Of a stretch of DNA of 44,389 bases, positions 32,392-41,079 are shown piece after piece. The stretch is from DASPKT01 sp035626475 (GTDB lineage: Bacteria; Pseudomonadota; Alphaproteobacteria; Azospirillales; Azospirillaceae), in contig DASPNP010000024.1 of assembly GCA_035626475.1 (NCBI GenBank), positions 1 to 44,389 of the forward strand, in the 5' to 3' direction. Position numbers and translations under genes: made by a program. The notes below the pieces were generated by a model. That model was not told the origin of the DNA. It saw only the letters and a list, made by a program, of their open reading frames with translations, and did no database searches. The first letter of the stretch is position 1. Each line of letters starts with the position of its first letter.

Positions 32392-34290
32392 TCAGCCCTT
32401 CTTCGCCCGGGACCGCCCCTTGCCCTCGCCCAGCGTCAGGAACCAGAGCGCGGTCCAGCCGGGCAGGGCGTCGCCGCCGGCCATCAGCGCGTCCGCCGCG
32501 CCCTCCTCGCTCTCGAACAGCAGGTCGCCGGCCGGCTGGGGAAAGCCCCCGTGCGGCTCGGGTCCCAGGTTGGCCAGCAGGGTCAGCACCTCGCCGTCCG
32601 CCAGGGTCCAGGCGACGCGCAGGGCCCGGTCGCCCAGGCGCACGCCCTCGGTCGCCGTATTGCCCATCCCTGCCAGGCGCGGCACCAGGGCGGTGCGGCG
32701 CAGCTGCAGCAGGACCGAATGGTAGGCGAGCCAGTCCTCGTGCTCCTCCCGCGTCAGCCGGCCCCAGTCCAGGCGCGAGGCGCTGAAGGTCGCCTCGTCC
32801 AGCGGGTCGGGCGCGCCCTCGATCTGCGGCTCGAAATGGTGGAAGGACCTGAAATCCTGCTTGCGGCCCCGGCGCACGCCCTCCGCCAGATCGCCATGGA
32901 AGTCGCAGAAGAACAGGAACGGCTCCGGCGCGCCCCATTCCTGGCCCATCCACAGCATCGGGATGTGCGGCTGCAGCAGCAGGATCGCCGTCAGCGCCCG
33001 CACCGCGCGCGGCTCGGCCAGCGCCGTCAGCCTGTCGCCGCGCGGCCGGTTGCCGACCTGGTCGTGGTTCTGCAGATAATTGACGAAGGATGTCGGGGTC
33101 AGGTGCGCGCCCGGTTCGCCCCGATCGCGGCCGCGATAGGCGGAGCGGGCGCCCTCATAGGTGAAGCCGCGGGTCAGCGCCTTCAGGAAGTCGCCGGCCG
33201 GGTCCCCGGCATGGTCGGCGTAGTAGCCGCCATCCTCGCCCGTCGCCAGCAGATGGGCGGAATGGTGCCAGTCGTCGTTCCACTGGCCGGCATAGAGCCT
33301 GGGCCGCCCCTCGCCGTCCCGCTCCAGCCAGCGCGCCTGGTTCAGATCGTTCTCCAGCACCAGATGGACATGCCGGTCGGGCAGGCGGGCCTTCACCGTC
33401 TCCGCCAGCTCCCGCAGGAAATGCGGCTCGCTCTCGTCGCGGATCTCCTGCACCGCGTCGAGCCGCAGCCCGTCGAAGCGGTACTCCTCCAGCCAGTAGA
33501 GCGCGTTGTGGATCAGGAAGTCGCGGACCGGCCGGCCCTGCTTGCCGCCGACATTAACCGCCGGCCCCCAGGGGGTGGCGTGGCGGCGGGTGAAGAAGCA
33601 GGAGGCGTAGGCGTGGAGGTAGTTCCCCTCCGGCCCGAAATGATTGTAGACGACGTCCAGCCAGGCGGTCATGCCGCGCTCATGGATGGCGTCGACCAGC
33701 GCCTTCAGCTCGTCCGGACCGCCATAGCCGCTCTCGGGCGCGAAGAGCTGCACCCCGTCATAGCCCCAGCCGCGCCGTCCCGCGAATTCCGCCAGCGGCA
33801 GCAGCTCCACCGCCGTCACGCCCAGGCTTTCCAGATGGTCCAGCTTGTCCATGGCGGCGCGGTAGGTGCCCTCCGGCGTGAAGGTGCCGACATGCAGCTC
33901 GTAGAGGATCGTCTCCTCCCAGGGCCTGCCGCGGAACTCGGGATTGTTCCAGGAATAGGCGCGGGGATCGACCACGACCGAGGGGCCGTGCACGTCGAAG
34001 GGCTGCCATCGCGAGGCGGGGTCCGGCACCAGCAGGCCCTTGCCCTTGTCCGTCTCGGGCCGGAAGCGGTAGCGGGTACCGGGGCCGGCGTCGGCCACGG
34101 TCAGCTCGAACCAGCCCTTGCCGCGCTTCTCCATGGGCAGCAGGCGCGGGGTGGCGCCGCCCTCCAGCGCCAGCTCCACCCGCGCGGCGTCCGGCGCCCA
34201 TAGCCGGAAAGCGACGCCGCCGCCGTCCAGCAGCGTGGCGCCGAAGGGCATCTTATGGGCGAAGCGGTGCGCGAAGCCGGCATCGGGCAT
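32392..34290 (-). CDS. treZ: Malto-oligosyltrehalose trehalohydrolase
   Basis: TreZ cleaves the bond next to the trehalose end made by TreY, releasing trehalose. The 632-residue reading from ATG 34290 uses GGGAG at five-base spacing; an ATG 12 bases upstream is the alternative. An N-terminal carbohydrate-binding domain (FRLWAPDAARVEL) precedes the GH13 barrel with TAWLDVVYNHFGPEGNYLH, the nucleophile region FDGLRLDAVQEI, LVLENDLNQ and NYLQNHDQVGNRPRGDR. A basic tail ends the protein. It is the third gene after glgX and a receiver protein, with 28 bases between. Confidence 0.95.
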   Translation of the reverse strand: MPDAGFAHRFAHKMPFGATLLDGGGVAFRLWAPDAARVELALEGGATPRLLPMEKRGKGWFELTVADAGPGTRYRFRPETDKGKGLLVPDPASRWQPFDVHGPSVVVDPRAYSWNNPEFRGRPWEETILYELHVGTFTPEGTYRAAMDKLDHLESLGVTAVELLPLAEFAGRRGWGYDGVQLFAPESGYGGPDELKALVDAIHERGMTAWLDVVYNHFGPEGNYLHAYASCFFTRRHATPWGPAVNVGGKQGRPVRDFLIHNALYWLEEYRFDGLRLDAVQEIRDESEPHFLRELAETVKARLPDRHVHLVLENDLNQARWLERDGEGRPRLYAGQWNDDWHHSAHLLATGEDGGYYADHAGDPAGDFLKALTRGFTYEGARSAYRGRDRGEPGAHLTPTSFVNYLQNHDQVGNRPRGDRLTALAEPRAVRALTAILLLQPHIPMLWMGQEWGAPEPFLFFCDFHGDLAEGVRRGRKQDFRSFHHFEPQIEGAPDPLDEATFSASRLDWGRLTREEHEDWLAYHSVLLQLRRTALVPRLAGMGNTATEGVRLGDRALRVAWTLADGEVLTLLANLGPEPHGGFPQPAGDLLFESEEGAADALMAGGDALPGWTALWFLTLGEGKGRSRAKKG

Positions 34291-34318
34291 GCTGTCTCCC
34301 ATCCCCCGGGTGCTTCCG

Positions 34319-35305
34319 TCAGGCCGAGGCGGCGGCCTTGGCCTGGGCGATCTGCTCCAGCCGCCCGCGATAGCCGCTAACAGCCGCCTGGACCTCCTGT
34401 TCCACCGCCGCCAGGTCGGTGCGGCGGCCGGTCAGCGCCGCCAGGCCGATGCCGGCGTCGCGCAGGATCGCGGTGTCCTCCAGCGGCGTTGCGGGATGGT
34501 GGCGCAGCCGCTCCGCCTGCTCGAACAGCTGGCGGCCATAGCGCTCGGCCTGGGTGCGCACCTCGCCCTCGGGCAGGCGGCGCATCAGATCGTGGACCAC
34601 GCCGGGCACGCGCAGCAGATGCTCCACCGCCAGCTTCTCCGGCTCCGCCCGGCCCTCGGCGGCGACCAGGCCGGGGCGGGCGAACTCCACCAGGAAGGCG
34701 ATCTGGAAGCCGTGGCGCACGACCTTCTGCTCGTTGATCTGGGCCTGGGCGGCGGCGGTCAGCTCGGCCACGTCGGCGCCGGCGAACTCGCCCAGCGCCT
34801 TGAGCCGCAGCGTGTTCGGCACCTTGACCAGCGGCACCTGCTGCCCCTCGCGCGGGCTGCGGCGGCGGTCCGGCCCGACATAGTCGGAGGTGACCACGAA
34901 GTCGCGGCGATTCTCGACCAGGTTCTGCAGCCGGTCGGCGATCTGCTTCTGGCTGAAGGGCTTCATCAGCAGATCGTCCGCGCCCGAGCTGGCGAAGCGC
35001 ATCAGCATGGGCTGCGTCGCCTCCCACACCACCACCATGACGGGCACGAAGGGGTTCACCGGGAGGTGGCCGTGGCGGAGCTGCCCGACCCATTTCATCG
35101 GGTCGCCCGCCTCGGTGGGCGCGCCGTCGACGACGATCAGGTCCGGCGCCATCGCCTGGAAGGCCGCGGTCGCCTCGGCGGTGCCGGGGAACTCCTGGAT
35201 CTTGTCGATGCCGTACCGCGCCAGCATCCCGCGCAGCAGGCGGCGCGGGTTCAGGTCGGGGTCGATCAGCATGACGACGAGCTTGGAGTAGTCGTACTCA
35301 GCCAT
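34319..35305 (-). CDS. Atypical receiver-domain (response regulator-like) protein
   Basis: The 328-residue protein starts inside the glgX stop (ATGGCTGA, eight-base overlap). Residues 8-130 form a CheY-like receiver: acidic pocket D15-P-D17, phosphoacceptor D60 in LIVVDG, and K115 in LLMKPF. The second acidic pocket residue is Pro16, and the switch Thr is Val93 with Trp94 next, so signalling may be altered. Residues 140-150 carry DYVGPDRRRSP, seen in alphaproteobacterial receiver proteins. The remaining 170 residues are helical with no DNA-binding or enzymatic domain recognised. Its position between glgX and treZ suggests a role in glycogen/trehalose control. The partner kinase is unknown. 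Confidence 0.85.
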   Translation of the reverse strand: MAEYDYSKLVVMLIDPDLNPRRLLRGMLARYGIDKIQEFPGTAEATAAFQAMAPDLIVVDGAPTEAGDPMKWVGQLRHGHLPVNPFVPVMVVVWEATQPMLMRFASSGADDLLMKPFSQKQIADRLQNLVENRRDFVVTSDYVGPDRRRSPREGQQVPLVKVPNTLRLKALGEFAGADVAELTAAAQAQINEQKVVRHGFQIAFLVEFARPGLVAAEGRAEPEKLAVEHLLRVPGVVHDLMRRLPEGEVRTQAERYGRQLFEQAERLRHHPATPLEDTAILRDAGIGLAALTGRRTDLAAVEQEVQAAVSGYRGRLEQIAQAKAAASA

Positions 35306-37445
35306 GGGGCTCGTCGATCAATTGGAACAGCAGGGTGGTGCGGCCGCCGACCGAGGCCGCCTTGCCGGCCGGGAACTCGCGCGTCGGCGGCGCGCCCGTC
35401 GGGTGCCCGGTGTCCAGCAGGCAGCGCCAGGCGTCGCCTCCCGGCAGCGCGGGCAGCACGAAGGGTACCGCATCGTGGTGGGCGTTGACCACGACCAGCA
35501 GCGTGGCCCCCGCCTCCGGCAGCCCGTCGGCGCCGAAATGCCGCCCGGCCCGGCCGCCCAGCAGCAGGCCCAGGCAGCGGGCATGGGCGTCGCGCCACTG
35601 CTCCGGCGTCTTCTCCGTGCCCTGGGGGGTGATCCAGGTGATGTCCTTCACCCCCTCGGGCGAGAGCTCGCGGCCGTGCAGGAAGCGCTCGCGCCGCAGC
35701 ACCGGGTGGTTGCGCCGCAGCTCGGTCAGGCGGCGCACGAAGGCGGTCATGGCCGCGCTGTCGGGCGTGCGGGTCCAGTCGACCCAGGAGATCTCGTTGT
35801 CCTGGCAATAGGCGTTGTTGTTGCCCTTCTGCGTGCGCAGCCGCTCGTCGCCGGCCAGCAGCATGGGCGTGCCCTGCGACAGGAACAGCGTCGCCAGCAG
35901 GTTGCGGCAGTGGCGCAGCCGCGGCTCCGTCACCTGCGGATCGTCGCTCGGCCCCTCGACGCCATGGTTCCAGCTGTGGTTGCCGTCATGGCCGTCGCGG
36001 TTGTCCTCGCCATTGGCGTGATTGTGCTTGTGGTTGTAGGAGGCGACGTCCAGCAGCGTGAAGCCGTCATGGGCGGTGACGTAGTTGATGCTGGCATGCG
36101 GCCGGCGCGAGCGGCGCTCGAACAAATCGGCCGAACCGGTCAGCCGCGCCGCCAGTTCCGGCAGCACGCCCTCGTCGCCGCGCCAGAAGCGCCTGGAGGT
36201 GTCGCGGAACCGGTCGTTCCACTCCGACCAGCCGGCCGGGAAATGCCCGACCTGATAGCCGCCGGGACCGACGTCCCAGGGCTCGGCGATGAGCTTCACC
36301 TGGTTCAGCACCGGGTCCTGCCGCACCGCGTCCAGGAAGCCGGAGCCCGGGTCGAAGCCGTGCGCCTCGCGGCAGAGCGTGGTGGCGAGGTCGAAGCGGA
36401 AGCCGTCCACCCGCATCTCCGTCACCCAGTAGCGGAGAGAGTCCATGATCATCTGCAGGACGCGCGGATGGGCGACGTTGAGCGTGTTGCCGGTGCCCGT
36501 ATCGTCGATGTAGTAGCGCCGGTCGTCCGGGTTCAGCCGGTAGTAGCTGGCATTGTCGATGCCGCGGAAGCTCATCGTGGGCCCGAGATGATTGCCCTCG
36601 CCGGTGTGGTTGTAGACCACGTCCAGCAGCACCTCGATCCCGGCGTCGTGCAGCCGGGCGACCATGGTCTTGAACTCGCGCGTGCTGTCGCCGGCCATGT
36701 AGCGCGGCTCCGGCGCGAAGAAGCAGAGGGTGTTGTAGCCCCAGAAATTGTGCAGCGACTTCTCGACCAGATAGCGGTCGTCGGCGAAGGCGTGCACGGG
36801 CAGCAGCTCCACCGCTGTGACGCCCAGCGCCCTCAGATACTCCACCACCTGCTGGCTGCCCATGCCGGCGAAGGTGCCCTTCAGCGGTGGCGGCACGTCG
36901 GGGTGGCGGATGGTGAAGCCGCGCACATGGGTCTCGTAGATGACCGTCTCGCCCCAGGGAACCCGCGGCGCCCGCTCGGTGCCCCAGGTGAAGGCCGGGT
37001 CGACGACGCGGCATTTGGGCATGCCCCGGGCATTGTCGCGGCGGTCGAAGGAGAGGTCCTCGCGCGGGCTGCCCACGCGGTAGCCGAAATGCGCGTCGGA
37101 CCAGCGCAGCTGCCCCACCAGCGAGCGGGCATAGGGGTCCAGCAGCAGCTTGTTGGCGTTGAAGCGGTGGCCGCGCGACGGGTCGTAGGGGCCGTGCACC
37201 CGGTAGCCGTAGACCAGCCCCGGCCGCGCCTCCGGCAGGTAGCCGTGCCAGACGTCGTCGGTCACCTCCGGCAGGGCGACGCGCTCCAGCTCGCGCGTGC
37301 CGCTCTCGTCGAACAGGCACAGCTCCACCTTCTCGGCATGGGCGGAGAAGAGGGCGAAATTGACCCCGAACCCGTCCCAGGTGGCGCCCAGCGGATAGGG
37401 GCGGCCCGGCCAGACGGCGGTGCGCGCGGCGCCGGCGGTCCTCAT
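35298..37445 (-). CDS. glgX: Glycogen debranching enzyme
   Basis: The 715-residue GH13 enzyme resembles GlgX/TreX isoamylases that hydrolyse alpha-1,6 branches of glycogen or limit dextrins. The N-terminal CBM48 part (PYPLGATWDGFGVNFALFS) is followed by the barrel motifs VLLDVVYNHTGEGN, VDGFRFDLATTL (nucleophile Asp), LIAEPWDVGPGGY (acid/base Glu) and INYVTAHDGFTLLD. NGEDNRDGHDGNHSWN is a typical late motif. It leads the operon glgX-receiver-treZ, so linear maltodextrins it releases could feed TreY and TreZ. The 330-bp upstream gap contains no gene. Confidence 0.95.
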   Translation of the reverse strand: MRTAGAARTAVWPGRPYPLGATWDGFGVNFALFSAHAEKVELCLFDESGTRELERVALPEVTDDVWHGYLPEARPGLVYGYRVHGPYDPSRGHRFNANKLLLDPYARSLVGQLRWSDAHFGYRVGSPREDLSFDRRDNARGMPKCRVVDPAFTWGTERAPRVPWGETVIYETHVRGFTIRHPDVPPPLKGTFAGMGSQQVVEYLRALGVTAVELLPVHAFADDRYLVEKSLHNFWGYNTLCFFAPEPRYMAGDSTREFKTMVARLHDAGIEVLLDVVYNHTGEGNHLGPTMSFRGIDNASYYRLNPDDRRYYIDDTGTGNTLNVAHPRVLQMIMDSLRYWVTEMRVDGFRFDLATTLCREAHGFDPGSGFLDAVRQDPVLNQVKLIAEPWDVGPGGYQVGHFPAGWSEWNDRFRDTSRRFWRGDEGVLPELAARLTGSADLFERRSRRPHASINYVTAHDGFTLLDVASYNHKHNHANGEDNRDGHDGNHSWNHGVEGPSDDPQVTEPRLRHCRNLLATLFLSQGTPMLLAGDERLRTQKGNNNAYCQDNEISWVDWTRTPDSAAMTAFVRRLTELRRNHPVLRRERFLHGRELSPEGVKDITWITPQGTEKTPEQWRDAHARCLGLLLGGRAGRHFGADGLPEAGATLLVVVNAHHDAVPFVLPALPGGDAWRCLLDTGHPTGAPPTREFPAGKAASVGGRTTLLFQLIDEPHG

Positions 37446-37775
37446 GACCGGATTCTCATCTCTGGACGGCTCCGGGTCGGCGGATGTCCTGCGGGGTCAC
37501 GGGTTTCTCCTGCGCCTTCTGATCGTGCACTTGTCGCCGCGGTCCCGGTCCTGTCGGGAGGCGGGCCGGCCATGGTGCCCGGCGCCCCGCAGCATGCCAA
37601 GCGAAACATCGCCCGCCAAGCCTCCGCCCCGGGAGCGGCGGGAGGAAGGCTGGGTCAGGCGGGGTAAGACCGGAATGGGGACTGAAGCCGGAGATTGCAC
37701 AGTGGCATGGGCGTAGGCGTCATCATAGGCAGAATCCTACACGCTTTCCCTACGATCAAGCCGCGGAGTGTCGCC
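37446..37775. other. Divergent intergenic region, glgX / effector gene
   Basis: The gap holds promoters for the glgX operon and the effector gene but no convincing coding frame. A short inverted repeat TAGG-CAGAAT-CCTA is seen just before the effector gene (about 37726-37739). GGAG precedes ATG 37776 by seven bases. Confidence 0.4.
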
Positions 37776-39116
37776 ATGCTCTTGTCCGCCCGTCTCGACC
37801 ATCTTCTGGACCTCGATCCGGCCGCCCTCGCCCCGGCGAGCCGGGAGCCGACCTTCACCGCGTTCCTGCGTCTCTTCTGGAACCGCAACGGGCTGAGCGC
37901 CAGGGTGCCCGGCCTGTTCCGCTCCTGGATCGCCGCGCATCCCGTCGCGCAACCGCTGCGGATCGACGGGGCGCGCGACGTCTGGGTCGGCAACCCCCTG
38001 CCGATCGAGGCGCTGCTCTCGGACGGGCGGGGCACGCAGGGGCTGCGGTGCGCGGGCGGCACCGTCTATCGGCTGCGCGAGGCGTCGGGCGAGTATATGG
38101 ACTGGCGCGCCGGCATCGACGGCCTGCCGGTGGAGATGGTCGCGCCCGGTTCGCTGGCCGGGCGCACGCCGGCGCTGCGCTTCATCCAACCCCATGACCA
38201 TTACCGCTCCTGCTTCGGGCCGGGATCGATCCGCCGCCGCTGGCTGGAGGAGGACAGGATGCGGTTGCTCTGGCTGGAGCGCCTGCTGCGTCATGGTCTC
38301 GCCCTGAGCTTCGAGGCGCGCGGCATCGGCCCCGCCGACGCCATCTGGTCCTGCGTCATGGAGGCGGCGCCGAGTCTCTCGCGCATGACAGAGGGCTATC
38401 CGGAGTTCGACCCCAACCAGCCCCGGGACGGGCAGGGGCGCTGGACCGACACGGGCTCGCGGGGCGGGTCGCCATCGGCATCGTCGGCTGACGACCGGCC
38501 CGGCCGGGAGCACATGCGCTTCCTGGTGGACCCGAGCAATGCTCAAGCGGGGAGTGGTTCCACCTATCGCAAACCGGACAGCGTCTGGAGCGACTCAGGT
38601 CTGACGAACGAATTCAGGGAGAAGATCGACGAGCTGGAGATGTCGAATGGGAACTACGCGGCCAGGAACTCCACACAGGGTGGTGTCGGCGCTCTCGGGA
38701 GATATCAGCTCAGGAAATGGGCTCTTATGGCGGGAGGATATCTCGATGAGAACATCAGATGGACCGGCAAGGACGGTATAAACAGCGCGGAGGATTTTCT
38801 CGCGAGCCCGGTTGCTCAGGAAATGGCGATGAATCTGCTCTCCAAGTCGCTGGATGATGAATTCCGGCTTGGCGGCATGAAGGCAAGACTTGGGAAGACA
38901 ATCGTTGGGTTTGTGGCTCCGTTCAAGATAACGGAAGCCGGACTTGCGGCCGTGGGCCATCGTGCGGGTGGTCCTGTCGTGATCGATTACATAAAGCTTC
39001 TAGAGAAGCATGAGTGGGATAGTAACCGAGCAAGGAAATCCAAGGACTGGGATCCGAAGTATGATATGGTTGAAACTCGCCTGAGGAAATTCAGCTCCGT
39101 GGAGTACCGGAAATGA
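37776..39116 (+). CDS. Putative lysozyme-like effector (polymorphic-toxin style)
   Basis: The 446-residue protein starts at ATG 37776 (GGAG at 7-base spacing). Residues 1-205 are an unrecognised GC-rich domain. A linker with NQPRDGQGRWTD (214-225) is the type found between N-terminal and toxic domains in alphaproteobacterial effectors and phage proteins. Residues 270-440 look like a lysozyme/transglycosylase fold: E288 in ELEMSNGNYAARN as candidate catalytic Glu, GALGRYQL at 305-312, ALMAGGYLD, then WTGKDGINS and DFLASPVAQE (329-349). I infer it cleaves peptidoglycan, possibly delivered to neighbours. Hand counts give about 77% GC at 37921-37980 but 47% at 38701-38760, so the C-terminal part looks foreign. 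The next gene overlaps by four bases. No secretion cluster is visible. Confidence 0.6.
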   Translation: MLLSARLDHLLDLDPAALAPASREPTFTAFLRLFWNRNGLSARVPGLFRSWIAAHPVAQPLRIDGARDVWVGNPLPIEALLSDGRGTQGLRCAGGTVYRLREASGEYMDWRAGIDGLPVEMVAPGSLAGRTPALRFIQPHDHYRSCFGPGSIRRRWLEEDRMRLLWLERLLRHGLALSFEARGIGPADAIWSCVMEAAPSLSRMTEGYPEFDPNQPRDGQGRWTDTGSRGGSPSASSADDRPGREHMRFLVDPSNAQAGSGSTYRKPDSVWSDSGLTNEFREKIDELEMSNGNYAARNSTQGGVGALGRYQLRKWALMAGGYLDENIRWTGKDGINSAEDFLASPVAQEMAMNLLSKSLDDEFRLGGMKARLGKTIVGFVAPFKITEAGLAAVGHRAGGPVVIDYIKLLEKHEWDSNRARKSKDWDPKYDMVETRLRKFSSVEYRK

Positions 39117-39700
39117 CGGCACCGGCACGCCGACCCATCGCGGTGTTCGCAACCCTCGTCGCTTTCGCGGCATGGGCAGGCGCGGCCTTTGCCGGCGAGA
39201 GAATCCTGATGTTGGACAACAATCTTGGGGCCGAGCGGCCCTTCGTCGAAGCGTTGGTGGAACGCGCCAACAGCGATAACCCATTCACATTGCTGTTTAT
39301 CGAAGAGGTCTATGCCGCGAGAGCGGAACTGAACGGCGACGGATTGCAGGAACTGCTGCTCACCTTCGTGAACCTGCGCTGGTGCGGCAACCAGGGGAAC
39401 TGTGGAGCCTTCATCTACAGCAAGGAAAGGGACGAGTGGCACTATCGCGGCAATGTGCAGGCCTGGGAAACCGGTGATCCACGCGACGTTAAGAGGTCCG
39501 CTTACGAGCTGGTCCTGCTGCCGCAGACCCACAACGGCTGGCGCGTCCTCGGCGACCAAATTCCTGACGGAAGCGTCTACTGCTGGTCGAGGATTGAGGA
39601 GCCCAGCGTTGTCGACGTGACGCCCTTCGGTGAGCCTGTGCCTGTGGGCTCCGAAGGGTACTTCGCAGTTGGTCCGAAGGAGGTCGGCGCGTGCCGGTGA
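39113..39700 (+). CDS. Exported protein, candidate immunity partner of the effector
   Basis: The 195-residue protein begins at ATG 39113 within the effector stop (ATGA), with GGAG eight bases upstream. A signal peptide runs to about A27 (AAWAGAAFA|GERI), so the mature protein is periplasmic, where a peptidoglycan hydrolase would act. AELNGDGLQELLLTF at 71-85 resembles an FG-GAP/VCBS-like turn, and C91 and C97 (WCGNQGNC) may form a disulfide. I recognise no known lysozyme inhibitor family. GC is about 50% at 39241-39300 by hand count, like the second half of the effector. Its coupling, export and composition make an immunity role a reasonable inference, not a demonstrated one. Confidence 0.6.
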   Translation: MTAPARRPIAVFATLVAFAAWAGAAFAGERILMLDNNLGAERPFVEALVERANSDNPFTLLFIEEVYAARAELNGDGLQELLLTFVNLRWCGNQGNCGAFIYSKERDEWHYRGNVQAWETGDPRDVKRSAYELVLLPQTHNGWRVLGDQIPDGSVYCWSRIEEPSVVDVTPFGEPVPVGSEGYFAVGPKEVGACR

Positions 39701-39723
39701 AGCGGCAACCCTGAGCGGGTGTC

Positions 39724-40152
39724 TCACCGCTCCGCCCGCAGCGCCATCTCCAGCACCTCCAGCAGCGGCGGCCAGGTGACCAGGGCGCGCCATTCCTCGG
39801 GCGCGGCCCAGCGGGCGGCGGTGGCGTCGTCGCCGGGGACCGGCTCGCCCGAGACCCAGTCGGCCAGCACGTCGATGATGGTGTAGTGGAAGCGGACGCG
39901 GCCGTCCGCGTCGCGCTCGATATTGTCGACGCCGGTCAGCACCGACACCGGGCGCACGGTGACGCCCGTCTCCTCCAGCGCCTCGCGGGCGGCGGTCTCG
40001 AACAGCGTCTCGCCCAGCTCCTGGCTGCCGCCCGGCAGGCTCCACTCGCCCAGGCCCGGCGGCTTGCCGCGCCGCACCAGCAGCACCGCGTCGCCCCGGC
40101 GCACGATGACGCCGACGCCGACGCGGGGATGATCGGGGTATTCGTGGGGCAT
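39724..40152 (-). CDS. Nudix hydrolase
   Basis: The 142-residue protein carries a complete Nudix box, G-x5-E-x7-REALEETGV (GGSQELGETLFETAAREAL and on), around residues 40-62, after VGVGVIVRRGDAVLLVRRGKPPGLGEW. Nudix enzymes hydrolyse a nucleoside diphosphate linked to another group; ADP-ribose or oxidised nucleotides are common substrates, but the subgroup cannot be set here. It is convergent with the exported partner gene (24 bp between stops), and repeat D copy 2 lies upstream of its start. Confidence 0.92.
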   Translation of the reverse strand: MPHEYPDHPRVGVGVIVRRGDAVLLVRRGKPPGLGEWSLPGGSQELGETLFETAAREALEETGVTVRPVSVLTGVDNIERDADGRVRFHYTIIDVLADWVSGEPVPGDDATAARWAAPEEWRALVTWPPLLEVLEMALRAER

Positions 40153-40161
40153 GTCCTATCT

Positions 40162-40347
40162 CCCTCTCCCCTTGCGGGAGAGGGCGGGGCCCGTCGCCTC
40201 GGCGACGGGAGGGTGAGGGGAGCCGCAGCCGGCCCGGTCGCTCACCTCGGTCCCGCAAAAGGAAACGGCCGGCGTTGCCGCCGGCCGCCCCTCACCCCTC
40301 CCAAACCTTCGGTTCGGGTCCCTACCCTCTCCCGCGAGGGGAGAGGG
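40162..40347. repeat. Dispersed repeat, family D copy 2
   Basis: The outer arms CCCTCTCCCCTTGCGGGAG and CTCTCCCGCGAGGGGAGAG flank an interior with GTCGCCTCGGCGAC, GGGTGAGGGG and CCCCTCACCC. It matches the arms of copy 1 (29084-29274). The phaB terminator lies within it. Confidence 0.88.
40257..40287 (-). terminator. Intrinsic terminator of phaB, within repeat D
   Basis: On the minus strand CGGCCGGCG (complement of 40279-40287) pairs with CGCCGGCCG (complement of 40266-40274), loop GCAA, then TTTCCTTTTG. It lies about 70 bases past the phaB stop. Confidence 0.8.
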
Positions 40348-40356
40348 AGGAAGGCA

Positions 40357-41079
40357 TCAGTACATGTGCTGGCCGCCGTTGATCGACAGGGTCGAGCCGG
40401 TGATGAAGCCGGCGTCGTCGGCCACCAGGAACAGCACGCCGCGGGCGATCTCCTCGGCCTTGCCCAGGCGGCCGACCGGGACCTTGGCCACGATCTTCTC
40501 CAGCACGTTCGGCGGCACGGCGCGGACCATGTCGGTGTCGATGTAGCCCGGGGCGATGGCGTTGACGGTGATGCCCTTGGCCGCGCCCTCCTGCGCCAGC
40601 GCCTTGGTGAAGCCGTGGATGCCCGACTTGGCGGCGGCGTAGTTCACCTGGCCGTACTGGCCGGCCTGGCCGTTGATCGAGCCGATGTTGACGATGCGGC
40701 CGAAGCCCCGGTTGCGCATGCCGTCGATGACGGCGCGGCAGACGTTGAAGCAGCTGGTCAGGTTGGTCTGGATGACCTCCTGCCACTGCTCCAGCGTCAT
40801 GCGGTGCATGACGCCGTCGCGGGTGATGCCGGCATTGTTCACGACCACGTCGATCGGGCCCAGATCCTTCTCGATCTGCGCGATGGCGCTGGTCACGGCC
40901 TGGAAGTCGCCCACGTCGAACTTGTAGGCGCCGATGCCGGTGCGGGCGGTGAACTCGCGCGCCCGCTCGTCATTGCCGGCGTAGTTCGCCGCGACCGTGT
41001 AGCCCGCGTTCTTCAGGGCCAGCGAAATGGCTTCGCCGATGCCGCGCGTGCCGCCCGTGACGAGTGCAACTCTACCCAT
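40357..41079 (-). CDS. phaB: Acetoacetyl-CoA reductase
   Basis: The 240-residue SDR enzyme has GGTRGIGEAIS near the N terminus for NADPH binding, NNAGITRDGVMHRM, the catalytic set with S in NIGSINGQAG and YAAAK, and the C terminus STLSINGGQHMY. It reduces acetoacetyl-CoA to (R)-3-hydroxybutyryl-CoA, the monomer of polyhydroxybutyrate. A GGGGGG stretch lies upstream of ATG 41079. It follows phaA on the same strand, but a terminator separates them, so it may have its own promoter or rely on read-through. Confidence 0.96.
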   Translation of the reverse strand: MGRVALVTGGTRGIGEAISLALKNAGYTVAANYAGNDERAREFTARTGIGAYKFDVGDFQAVTSAIAQIEKDLGPIDVVVNNAGITRDGVMHRMTLEQWQEVIQTNLTSCFNVCRAVIDGMRNRGFGRIVNIGSINGQAGQYGQVNYAAAKSGIHGFTKALAQEGAAKGITVNAIAPGYIDTDMVRAVPPNVLEKIVAKVPVGRLGKAEEIARGVLFLVADDAGFITGSTLSINGGQHMY

